A stretch of 64,000 nt of DNA from Halichondria panicea (lineage: Eukaryota; Porifera; Demospongiae; Suberitida; Halichondriidae), in NCBI RefSeq assembly GCF_963675165.1, contig NC_087381.1, forward strand, positions 5,767,378 to 5,831,377, in the 5' to 3' direction. The notes beneath the pieces were generated by a model, which saw only the letters and a program-made list of their open reading frames with translations, was not told the DNA's origin and ran no database searches. The translations under genes were made by a program, and so were the position numbers. Position 1 is the stretch's first letter. Each line of letters starts with the position of its first letter. Below, piece by piece: positions 34,401 to 46,487 of this stretch.

Positions 34401-37400
34401 CTGTCGTTAAAAAAAGGCAATTTGTAAGTACTAGTAAACATTCCCCTCTTACTATCAGCTGCAACCCACAACGAGGGTTAGTACTCTAGTATTATGATTA
34501 TGTAAACGTACCTTCGATGGTCTCAGCATACTCTCTCTCACAGGGTTGGTCAGGTTGACTCTCCTCTGTACTTCTCCCATTAACCTCCGGCACTGTTACC
34601 TCAACGTGTGTGTAACCTGTTGGTGTATGGATAAATAATTTGTGCAGGGTATTCAATAATTATTTGCTCACACAAATTAATACTATTATCTGCTACAGTG
34701 CAACCTGTTTCTATAGTGATCACCTCGAGAGTGGCTGCAATAAAGAGATAGCTAAAACCACATGTAGTGGAGAAAAATTGGGCCTGCTGTATTATAGTCC
34801 AAACACATGCTAAGGAGAAATGTGTGACCATTGTATTATAGAGGGTGACCGCAAGGGACAGGCTTTCACTGTACATGCACAAGGATAAACACAATACAGA
34901 ATTTACCTGACACAAACAAACTGACAGACTATAAGCACACCTCCATACATACACCCACACACTACCTGTACAGTTATTTGCTAACAAGCACACTATGCAC
35001 AGCTCAGGTATTCATGACAGGTACCGTTATTATACACACTTCTCACTTAAACAATCAAAGCTTCTTTCTTAAGTTACAAATGACAAGCATCAGAGAGAAT
35101 GGACACTCTTATGTACAATGCAGAGAATAATACAATAGCTGGTAGTAACTGCTTTTCAACAGAACTAATAATTATGTGTATATTTACTATAATTATTATT
35201 ATACCGTACCCCCCAAAAGTTAGAGCATTACAAGTACACCGCATAGTTACCTGTGCTGTAGCATCGTGGGTCAGTCTGGGGTTGCAGGTCAGGATGGTGG
35301 AGGACGGAGTAGTAGCTGCCGTCAGAGGGGTTGTGTACAAGTGTGTAGTGTGTGCCGCACTCAGCGTAGTAGGTGTAGCCAGGAGAGAACATTGAGGACT
35401 CAGTTCTATTTAAGAGAAATACAACAGAAAAATTAGAGTCACACACCAACAAAAAACAAAAAGCTACCTACACTTGGTTTGAACCTGGGTAATCAGCTCT
35501 GTAGCTATGGCAACAAAACCACACAATAGCAAATTAATTACATACACACCTTGCTGGGCTAGCATCATCGACATCCAGTCTCTGTGTTAACCTCTGTCTC
35601 AGTGTATTATTGTTGTGATTGTGGTTGCCGCTGGGTACATGGTCAGGTGGTGTAGAGGTTTGAGGTGTGGAGGCTACGGAGGATATTAGGCCATGGTACG
35701 ATTGGGAGGGGGTGCTGCTGGAACCATAGCACAGTTCAACATCCTGTGTGTAGTGGAATATGTATTATGTGGTGTAAAATAGCCTTGGTCCAATACCAAT
35801 TATGCACTGTACAACTATTACAACCCTAATCCTTGCACTTGAAACCTCACTACAGTGTACAGTGTCACACTATAGGCTCTGTACACTATTCTTCAGTAAC
35901 ATTTTTTGCTTTTAAATTCAAATGAGGTGAAAAGGGTCATGGGACAGATGTAAAATATACACCAAGCTGAAGTGAAAACTAGTGGGTACAGGTTACTAGT
36001 ATGGTTTATACAGTGGTAGATAAGACAGAGAACCAGTGACCACTGGGGTCAGTGATAATCTAGTAAATCTACCTCATTTGTAATCTCTTGGTGTGAGAGT
36101 CTGAGTCTTGTGAGTCCTCTTCTCCGTACTGGCATCACGTTTTGTAGAGCCTCATCCGAGAAAACCTGTGTGTGGGTGTGTGTGTGTGTGTGTGTGGAGG
36201 GGGGGGTGTCAACTTTACATTAAATTAATAAACCAAGCACTTCTATTATTTTTCTGTGTGGGATCAAGAAAATAATTATTAATGACTCACTCCCTTGGCC
36301 AGCTATAATTGTGCTAAAAAACAACAGGTGCTTGTACAGTCATAATGTGGAAGAGAGGGAATATTTCAGTCCATGAATATCAGAAGACCACAAAACCCAC
36401 TAGACCACAATAACACCATTATCTACAACTAGTCTTATCAGTGGGATCAGCCAGTCTACTCATCAAGCGCACATGTGACCAGAGGGCATTTATGAGATCA
36501 CACTAAACAAGTAAACAACTCCAATATCAAGATATGAGGGTCACCACATTAGTCCACAAAACACATCATTTTTTCACAGCAAATTGATGTAGTAGAGCAT
36601 CAACAAAAAAAATAGAAGAAAATATTAACCAAAATTGTGCACTCTGACAGTCATTACTTTATTTGGGTAACTAATAACAGAGATGGTGTTATAGACATGC
36701 AGATGTCAACAGTGAGAGCTTGTAAGGATTCTGTTGGTAGTCAAACTAGTCATGAGATCAAGTCTAGCAAGCCAGCTAATTGGATTGTGGTTTTGGCACA
36801 CTGCTGCTCATTACAGAGTTGAGTAAGCAACATTCCACTTAATTGAGTGGATTGGTATATACACTCTAAAGTTCACTTTAATACTTGTATTTGTGTTAAC
36901 TATCCTCAAAAAAATATGACTGGCCAATAACAATAACTATTGCTGATCATGTGACCAATAGCCAATGCAGTCACATGACTGTACTTATTGTAATGATTAT
37001 TACTTAAAACCACCTAGAAAAACTAACAGTTTCTACTTCCTTTCTCACCCTCCAAGTACAAAATCTACAACTAAAAAACCTCAAACACACTTTACTGGGC
37101 TAAAAACACAATATCTGGGGTCCACAGGAAACAAGTGGTGTACATAATCAGCTTTATTGGCTAATTCAATCTGTTACCAGGGAACTACAACAAAATCACA
37201 TTACAGCAATTAGCATAAGCCAATCCTATTTAAAGTGTGCCAATATGCCCACAACTTGTGACATAATGATGCCAATACAGTGGAACCCCTCTCATTGACC
37301 ACCCCTGACTATAGGCCAACACTGCAATTACATACAGGCTATAGGTTCCAAATGAACAGTTTTCAACCTATCAACAAAAGGCCACCTTCTGTGTAACTTT

Positions 37401-39302
37401 ATTCCCCATTACGCACATTCTAAACGAGGGGATGTCACCTCAGTGGGGGGTAAAGCTTGTGAATTAATCAATCAAGAAGTTACGCAATCAGTCAGTACAA
37501 GGATGCACACAAGGAAGTATTGTCTACGCTATCACACGCTTGACTAGTACACTCACATCATCGTCATCACTGAGATAGAATCCGCTGTCTCCACTCGACT
37601 CAGTCACGTCCACCAGTTGATCTCCGAACGCAAACTCTGGCTCCACACCATCACCAAAGTCACAAGGGTCACACAAGGCACAGTCCTCTAGCTCACTATC
37701 ACCGTCGCAACTCGAATCTTTGCTTTCTTCAACCTCCTCTTGTGAGCCACCCACTACGACAGTGTTACCAACAAAAGTGTCTGTATATAACTCTGTCTCC
37801 CCAAACAGCAAATTTTGTTCAATTTCTGGGAAATCTTTGAGTGAATTTTGTTTAACACCATCGACAGTGAGTTCACTTATTCCGTTATTCAATTCATCAT
37901 CGGTGCTGCCAGATTGTCCGGTACTGCTGCTTGGCTCAGAATCAGAGCCATTGCTTTCAGAGGTTTCATCAGATGTTGCAGTGGTTGGTCTAGGAGCCCA
38001 TAGTAGTGTGTTGAGGGACACTAGCATCGAGGTGTTGGATTCTTTGTTGTAGCAGTTTGTGTTGAGTTTTCGAGAAAGGCAGTCCCTTTCAACCTCCTCC
38101 TCTTCCTGTGTGTGTGTAGGTGGTGGTGTGAGTGTGATGTGTGAGTGAGTGTGTGAGATGAGATAATTATGGGATATATCAATGAGTGACTTTATTGACA
38201 GGTGACAACTCCATATAAACCACATCCTCTCAATACCAAATAAAAAACTTCCCAACCACATACCCCACGCATCACCTACACTGACTCACTACAAACACAA
38301 GCAGCACCCACCTTAATTACTAGACACTGTGTACATAGTGAACATGTATACATTGTACAGCATAGTCAGTCACTCAATGAAATTTAAGACTATTGAAATG
38401 TAATACTTTAATATTTTGGCAACACTGACTACAATTAGCAGGGCCTAAGAAGCAAAAATGAATATTTAATAGCACAAGTATTCACGTTGTGTGTATATAA
38501 TTATGGAGGGCGTTATGACAACCAGGTCACCAAACAGAACTAATTGTATAAGGTACTAGAAATGTTGAGATTGTCACCTTATTGATGTTATTTAGCAATG
38601 GTCTGCAAAGAAGACCCAAACTTCTGTGGTTACTGACTACCATCTGGAGTACAACTACTGGGCTTCCTCACTTAAATAGCTCTGAAATGTGCAACTACTA
38701 GATGTGAATAAACCAACACCTTTCTGCTATACGTGTCACTTTACGTTTTAGATATAAGTGGTTGTGACAACACTGTAAACAATTGACTGTGTATATAAGA
38801 GCGAACTATAAGCAACTCATTAAGAGAATAACCACACATCAAGTTGTTGGAACGCAAAACAATTGATATGTAAATAAAATGAAATAAACAAACTAGATGT
38901 AAATGATTTGGTTCGCTACTGACAACTAGTATTATTTCAGCTAGATATTATGAAAGCAACAAGCAATCGTATAAGCAACCTTATATATCAACAAACAAAA
39001 CTGAATCACTTCAATTTAAAACGAGAACACTTTATAACGTTTAATACAAGGCCTCCACCTAAATGTAGTAGTAGTCTGTTACTTCATTGATACACATACA
39101 TGCAAGCTTCAGTCACACATACACACAGGTGTATAATTAGCATACAGCTCCACTCCATGCACTACACACTACAGACTGAAGAGCATGGCATATGAGGGAT
39201 ATCCCATACCAGCTCTTCACCTGAGGCACAGACTAGATAACTTACATCGTGGAGGTTTTGTCTTGGTCTCTTCAGAGTTCTCACTTGAGGCAAAGCTAAC
39301 AT
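31439..39302 (-). CDS. CTDSPL2: CTD small phosphatase-like protein 2 (HAD/FCP1-type Ser/Thr phosphatase)
   Basis: Twelve exons join in phase to 638 aa: 39302-39246, 38105-37557, 36165-36073, 35743-35550, 35405-35251, 34616-34512, 34153-34066, 33322-33211, 32738-32589, 32366-32160, 31919-31824, 31549-31439. The C-terminal third is a typical SCP/FCP1 domain. The catalytic DLDET is split exactly at the exon 8/9 junction. [25 protein letters not shown] and the [10 protein letters not shown] motif follow, then FIRD-type C-terminal residues [16 protein letters not shown]. The N-terminal 400 residues are low-complexity and acidic, as is usual in CTDSPL2. The family dephosphorylates nuclear and signalling phosphoproteins. 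The ATG at 39302 is the first in frame. The start lies 379 bp from the start of LACTB on the other strand. Confidence 0.92.
36166..36200. repeat. GT/AC-rich run at a CTDSPL2 acceptor
   Basis: On the transcript strand an (AC)n run abuts the AG acceptor of exon 3 and takes the place of the usual pyrimidine tract. Confidence 0.8.
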
Positions 39303-39681
39303 GATAAAAAGCTCTCCTGTAGGCTGTAGAAATATCACTGAGGTACTATCTGATATATAAGAGTCTGTAAGAGTCTTCACAGCCTTGCAGGTACGTTAGA
39401 AGTGACTCAAAAAACGCGTAGAGAGGACCTCGTTACAAGCTATCTTCTTGTTTTGTTGTAGAAGTCTTGTACGGCTACAAGCTATTACAAAACTTGCGCC
39501 CTGAGCTTAAATGCGTGGGCGAACGACGTAATGCGCAAGGAAAGGTCAAACATTTTACCACGTGTTGCAACCATTATTAGTGCGCATGCCCAACCGTAAG
39601 GCCAGGGGGAGTGGCTCAGGAATGTCATGCCCCTCTAGCTCTCTTGTGAAGAAGAACTGACCATGGGTACGGTACTGGGTG
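39303..39681. promoter_or_regulatory. Presumed shared bidirectional promoter of CTDSPL2 and LACTB
   Basis: Only 379 bp separates the two divergent start codons. The segment is less AT-rich than its surroundings, with several CG dinucleotides (for example GTGGGCGAACGACGTAATGCG near 39513). No TATA box is obvious. The assignment rests on layout alone. Confidence 0.55.
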
Positions 39682-39692
39682 ATGAATACTAG
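39663..39692 (+). promoter_or_regulatory. Short upstream ORF overlapping the LACTB start
   Basis: An ATG in a strong context (ACCATGG) at 39663 opens a 9-codon frame (MGTVLGDEY) whose stop overlaps the first codons of LACTB at 39682. If it is inside the mRNA leader it could lower LACTB translation. Confidence 0.4.
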
Positions 39693-42600
39693 TAAGCTGC
39701 TCTCAGGCGTCGTTGCAAGTGGAGCTGCTGCTCTAGGAACTGCAGTTGGAATTTGGCAACTATTAGACAATTTTGGGGATAGCTACAAACCATTTGCTCA
39801 ATGTGTTACCCAGAATCACAAAAATCAACCGTTTCTTTGTAAACATGGCTCGTTAAATCCGTGTTCTGCTCAAAATATTAAGACGAATCATGCAATCTCT
39901 GAAAGCCGAAAATTCATCAAACGTATGATGCTTGAACAAGGTATACCAGGTGTGCAAGTCGCTGTGTCAAAGAATGGACGTCTATTGTGGACTGAAGGAT
40001 TGGGATTAGCAGATGTTGAAAACGGTGTCGCATGCAGCGCTGAGTCAGTGATGAGAATAGCAAGTATCTCCAAACCACTAACTGCTGTTGGACTGTTCCA
40101 GTTATGGGAGGAAGGACTGATTGATTTGGACGCTCCCGTGCAGACATACGTACCATCCTTCCCCGAGAAGAGCTGTGATGGAGAGAGGGTTACCATCACA
40201 ACTAGACAACTTCTCTGTCACATGAGTGGAATCAGGCACTACTTTAAGAAGGGTAAGACAGAAATTGTAGTTAAGGTCTTGTTGAGATCTAAAATGTCTG
40301 CATGTACATGTATACCTTACACAGCTTACATGTATAATTGTGGTGAAGGAGTGTACCGTACAGTGGGTAAACTTGAAGATTCTATTATTTGTCGAACAAG
40401 GCAAATGTTTAATTCGACGATCATGCTGCATGGCAGTATTGATATCATGCAATATATACTGAGACTGAGACTGAGACTGATCAAGTAAAGCAATTTTTAA
40501 TGTTGATGACCCTTACCTATAATTAATTGATTTGCCAAATCGCCAAAGTTAATTCGTCACCATAATGATGTATAATAGTTATAAACCTTATAGCGCCAAA
40601 TTTTATATTCGTGGATAGCACTACCGCCTGTACATGTATACCTATTCAGAGGTGCGTCATTGTTCAAGTAAACCAGCACAAGCCGCAAAAATTATGCACC
40701 GCAAAAATTTGTCCTTATACGGTACACATATCTCGTGACCTCTATTGATTGTATCCCATCACAGGAAGGGATGACAGTGCCGAGCTTGAGGCGGAGGAGT
40801 ACTACATCACCTCCCACTATGACAGTCTTGACGAGTCTCTTAAAATATTTGCTGATGATGAGCTATTGTCCAAACCAGGTCAGTAGAGGGATTTGTACTG
40901 GTAGGTATATATAATCGTGTATAATCTCGTTTTACGATAAAGCCTAGCTGTTGGATGAGATCAGTGCGACTGCATCTATGCTCAGACATACTAGGTGATA
41001 ATTAATATTATAATTATGCATGTACAGTGGAACCACTGTAAATGTGGACTTCCTAGCTCATAACCAGGACACTCAACCAACAAGTAATAGCACATAATAA
41101 CACTAGGAATGAGGATACCACATAAACTAATTTTATAAGACACTCGATCTCTATAATTATATAGGTCCCAAAAGTGTCCACATTTAGAAGGTCCATTGTA
41201 CCATTGTCCAATACATCATTGTGTAATCATCAGAACACTCCCCCCCCCCCTGGCCCATACAATACATGTGCTGACATACAGGTAGTGAGTTCTATTACTC
41301 CACACATGCCTGGACACTGGTGGGTGCAGTGATAGAGAGAGTGTCAGGAAACAGCTTCTTACACTATATGCAGAGGAGGGTGTTCTCTCCGCTGGGGATG
41401 GAGGCAACAAAGGCAGAGTTTAACGACCAACTACTCTACAATAGAGCAAGGTATCGTACATGTAAATGCAGTTAAGTTGCCCTAGTTTAAAGGGTTGATT
41501 CTATGTTCATCTATTGTGTTGGGACTTGTACCGTATAGCGGGTATATTTCGAGGGTATAAATTTTCGCGGATGGACCATTACAAAGGATTTCGCGGATTT
41601 TATTTTCGTGGTCTGAGTTCCAGCCTTTTGGCGCATGCGCACATCAACATGCAGCTGTACCTCCACACTGTTAGCCTCGAATCCATAATACTGAACACGC
41701 CTACTATTATAAATTTTCGTGGGTGTAAGTTTTCGCAGTACAGGCTCAATCCGCGAAAACCGCGAACATTTATACCCTCAAAATATACCCGCTATACGGT
41801 ATCTCCTGCCTGGTTGTAAAACATGTCTTTGATCAGTCCGTATACTGTAGATTTCGATAAGGATTATAAGTATACCGTATTACTACTCTAGAATGTTTTG
41901 CGAGTGTTGGTCACTTTGCAACTAATTTTGCAAAAATCTATACTGCATGGTGGTACTGTTATGACACATGATCCTTGTCAGAACGCAATAGATAGCAAAG
42001 GTTCACATTTTCTGCTGATTTAGCTCATTTGCAAAGGTTTTTCACCCGAAAAATATTCTAGTAATACGGTATTCCTCTTGGGTCTATAAGTTCAAAATGA
42101 TATTTCACAAATGGTACTCGCTGTGGGTAACGTACACATGCACTCCAGTCACATGTTGTGCCCACAAGTGGCCTCAGAACTAAAGATGCTCTTATAAGGC
42201 TAACCACCAATTAACTCAATAGTGTAGCCATTGGCTTCACTGTATACTTGTGGTCCTTCAATCAAAATTACATCAAAATGTGTGTACCACAATTAAAAAC
42301 ATCTGTCTCCAAAAGTAAAATAACACCTTCACTTTACTCTCCCTTGCAGACACTATGTTCGGAGAGCTGACGGCAAACTACAGAATGTTCCGTACGTCGA
42401 CCTCTCATACAAATGGGCCGGTGGTGGATTGGTCTCCACTGCTAAAGATCTCGTGAGATTTGGTACTGCCATTCTGACTAGCTACAACGAAATAGAAAAT
42501 TCAAAGATTCATTTATCTGCAAAAAGCGTCAAAATCGATGCACTAGTCACGACCAATCAGATTGCAGACGAGTCGTCCCAAAGTGATAAGCAAGATCAGA

Positions 42601-43004
42601 ATCGAAACTCCAACATTACAAAACCAAACCCAAACCCCATTCTGACTCCATCATCCACTAAACTGATGTTAGGCAAGATAGTGAATGCATTCGATTCTGC
42701 ACAATATCCAAATCTTGGTTACTCGTTAGGTTGGATGGTGGACGAGGGAGAAGTGGGTGTGGCTTGTGGTCAAGACAGTCCATTATTCTTTGGGCACACT
42801 GGCAGTGCTATTGGTGGTAGTAGTGTTCTTTTGGTGTTTCCAGATACGAGGAAATGCTCCGAGTTGAATTGTGACTGTTGTGACTTGTGTGAGGGGTGTG
42901 AGGAGTGTGGAGCTCGTGGAGTTGTTGTCTGTGTATTGTTCAATTTACAAGGAGTCAATGGAGTCATCAATCTAGGAACTAACATTGCCAAACAGTTCTC
43001 ATAA
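39682..43004 (+). CDS. LACTB: LACTB, serine beta-lactamase-like mitochondrial protein
   Basis: Four exons (39682-40252, 40765-40878, 41282-41450, 42350-43004) join in phase to 502 aa. A hydrophobic N-terminal segment (residues 6-27) fits the mitochondrial targeting/anchor region. The penicillin-binding/beta-lactamase fold has the SxxK motif SISK (128-131), the Tyr motif in EFYYSTHAW, the conserved PYVDLSYKWAGGG and the HTG motif in FFGHTGSAIGG. Mammalian LACTB is an intermembrane-space serine protease that forms filaments and affects mitochondrial lipid metabolism. An unusual feature is a cysteine-rich loop near residue 455-475 (seven Cys in about 18 residues) just before the conserved VLFNLQGV strand. 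Introns carry two MITEs. Confidence 0.93.
41530..41800. mobile_element. MITE with long terminal inverted repeats (family type copy)
   Basis: The left end begins ACCGTATAGCGGGTATATTT and the right end finishes with AAATATACCCGCTATACGGT. The arms match inward for about 40 bp with few differences (GAGGGTATAAATTTTCGCGG facing CCGCGAACATTTATACCCTC). There is no coding capacity. It lies in LACTB intron 3. Relatives are at 16593, 22829 and 51361. Confidence 0.88.
41872..42072. mobile_element. Second MITE family, in LACTB intron 3
   Basis: The left end ATACCGTATTACTACTCTAG continues with AATGTTTTGCGAGTG. The right end finishes with AATATTCTAGTAATACGGTA. The element is about 200 bp and non-coding. 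A related copy lies near 19995-20214. Confidence 0.75.
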
Positions 43005-43303
43005 CTTTTTGTTTTTCAGTGCAACCTTAACCGTAACGTAATTAAATTACCTTTATGCAATTTGGAATTTTTTTGATATTATGGTAAAAGATGCAAAGCC
43101 ATGGGGGCCAACTTCATATGACTTGTAAATATACAGCCACAGATGGTAAGGATCAACGATGCAGCTTCTTACTAATGATCGATGTGTTTATCAGCCCTAC
43201 ATGCGGCCATGTGGTTGTACGTGTGTGTGTGGGACTGTGGGCCATGTGGTGTGTGTGGGTATTTGTTATACAATGCAATTACGAGTGACAAGAAGTCCAC
43301 ACG
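43005..43303. other. Short intergenic region LACTB to NRAMP copy 1
   Basis: About 300 bp between the LACTB stop and the NRAMP start on the same strand. It must hold the LACTB 3' end and the NRAMP leader. No clear poly(A) signal or promoter element is visible. Confidence 0.5.
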
Positions 43304-46300
43304 ATGGCCTCCAATGAGATAGAGATAGAAGAAGAGGAAAGGTAATTATGTGTGTGCTGTATCTAGCCTTGCTTGGATCGAGCTTGTGTAATCAAATAGC
43401 TAATTAATTAATGTCATAATGAGGTTTAATATTAGCTGGCTAGATCTACCAATCTATCTTGCAGCTATTATTAGGAATGGTCGAATGGCATAATAATTAT
43501 TATGTGAATGTGTTTAATTGCTCTCCATCAGCTATAATAACTATCTATGAGCTGTATTCAGAAATGTACGTAGAGTTGAAAGCATATTTTAAGCTCAACA
43601 TTATTCATATCTTCTATATCACAATAGGTCTGCCCCACCCCCCTACGAAGAGACTGCCCCCCTCATTGGTAAATCCCCTAAGAACTACTCAACCGTACAA
43701 AAACGTGAGAAAGATAAAGAGTTCGCCGAATCAGAGGAGCACAAATTGAAGGACTTCCAGTTGATCAGAGTACCACAGAAAGCAGTGAGTTCACAACTGA
43801 CTTCGTTCATTAATTAATTGCATCCCAATTGAAGTTTTACAAAGTAATGTAAATTGCAATCCTGATTATATTTGAAGTTATGTATCTATATCTAATGACA
43901 GAGGAGGTCCGACATGTGTGCACAAATCACTACAAGTGCTAGTGCATTTGGCTTGGACGTTATCATGTGACTGCAATTAATGACATCAATGCACTGAAAT
44001 TGTAGTGATTTGTGCACGCATGTCAGACCTCCTCTGATCTAATTACATGTATGTATAATGATGCCTCAGCTTGATTTCCCTCAACTTGTGGTTACCAGTG
44101 ACTGAACTGTTCCTGTAGCAACACGTTGAGCTTCATACATAATTAAGTGTACAAGTGTTGATGGCTTCCATCACAAGTACCTATACCGTGTGGTAAAAAC
44201 TTAGATCTTAGATCGAAAATTAAGGTGTTAAATTTTCTCCTGATTTGGCTCATTTTATTTGCAAATTAAGGTCTAAAACGTAATAATTGACAGAGAACTG
44301 AAGTTATGGGGCCCAGAAATAGCTAGCTATAGTACATGTAAAACCCTTCAGTTTATTAGCACCATCCTAGCTCCATTGAAATGTCGTTTGTGTCAAAACG
44401 CTAATTTTATCCACTAATGCAAAGTGCACTGACTTACACAAGCCAATGCAAAGGGGACAAAATTAGCGTTTTGACACAACGGCACCCCATATATACTCCA
44501 CTGTTGATTTACTGCTCATACAAAATCATTTAGATCTACTGTCACAGTATTTAGCTGTATAAATTGCTAATTAATTTTTTTGTTCTCTCCTCTTTAATCT
44601 TTTGCAGCCTCTTTTCAGTTTTCGGAAGCTATGGGCGTTCACTGGCCCTGGTTTTCTCATGAGCATTGCGTATATTGATCCTGGCAATATTGAGAGTGAC
44701 CTTCAAGTGGGAGCAGTGACCCAATACAAGGTGTGTGGGTGTGTGCACATGCTAGGTCACATGATGAATCCTTGCTACTGCATGTACTTGTGCCACATTA
44801 ATTTTGTGGTATTATTATAGCCTAGGCAAACAATTAAAATTCCTCTCTTGTGTAAACTGAATTTATACGAATTACCATAATTACAATTGTCACCAAAATA
44901 GTTTACTGGGCTATAGTTAGAGACACGTATATTCTCTACCTGCAGTTGCTATGGGTACTGCTGTGGTCTACAGTAATGGGACTCATCCTACAGGTACAAT
45001 AATAACACTCTTCATACCTTACAAGGGATTTATGTTAGGTACGTACAGTGGACCTAGTTGAAAAAAACATTTGCAATGTAACTAGGTTTGGCCAGAGGAA
45101 ACACCATAAAGCGTGGAAACAAGAAATCCAGCAAGAGCATATAACTCCACCGTTACAACGTCATTCACATGTACATTTTTCATTTGAAATTTTGTTCGCT
45201 GCTACTTCTTCCACGTTATTTGGTGGTACAAGAAATAAGTATAATATCCCTCCTAACCACCACCCATGAAGAATTAAAGGTCATTGATAAATTATGGGAA
45301 CCCCCCCACACACATGCACACACAGTTGCTGTCGGCCAAGTTGGGTGTGGTCACAGGCCAACACTTGGCGCAGGTGTGTAGAGAGAGGTACCCCAAACCA
45401 GCTAGAATCACACTGTGGCTGTCCATGGAGCTGGCCATCATTGGCAGTGACATACAGGTGAATAATTATAGCTATAATTTATTATTATTATTGCAAGATG
45501 CATTCAAGTTCTTGAGAAGGTCTTAATAATTATTATTATTGCTAGTACCTGTTTCCAAATCTGGCTTAGTTTTTAAACTTCTTTACTTCCTCTCCAGGAG
45601 GTGATAGGGTCAGCACTCGCCATTAACATCCTCTCCCAGGGAACGTAAGTATGTACAAAAAGAGTTTTTCGTGATTGTCCTTATTCCATTGTTATGCCTC
45701 GGTGTGTGCATGCGCAAGAAGAGGTATACGGTAGTGTGTGTGTGTGTGCGTGTGTGTGTGTAGACTGCTACAGCTGCACTAGAACGCTACCACACTAGTC
45801 ATCCTCGCATTGTAGCGAGAGGTAGTTCCTCCCAATTTTAAAGCTCCGTGGGGGGTCACACCGACCACCCCCCTGTAGCTATTGGTAGCTGCAAGAGTGA
45901 GAAGAGAGCTGCAAGGCTGTACTGTATTTTAGACTTTGCATCATTTTTAGCGTCGATCATATGGTCGGTCGATCATTTCCCACTCCTTGAGTACTTGTGA
46001 TTACAGCAGCAAAATTAATGCAAAAATGTTCATCGTGATATGCATGTGTGTATTAGTAGCTTTGTGACACATCCACCGTGGCATCAGCAGCCGCGGTGTG
46101 TTCATTTTAGAATAGTAAATTATTTTGGAGAGACGGAAGCACTATCCTTTGTGTTTGGAGGTAATGCACGTCTGCTCCTGTCCAGTACCGGTTAATATAC
46201 GCTCCACCCCCCCACACACACACACACACAGAGTCCCTCTGTGGGAGGGCTGTCTCATCACTGGTATAGACACATTCATTTTCCTCTTTCTCGAGAGCTA

Positions 46301-46441
46301 CGGTCAGTGAAGATCCTCCATGGAAATATGCATAATATAATTATGTGCAGTGTTTTACATGTCATCATTCGATATCGTACTTTATTTATACTATTTTGCA
46401 ATAAGCGTGTAGTCATTTCTCCTTTCAACCACCCCCTCACA

Positions 46442-46487
<46 letters not shown>

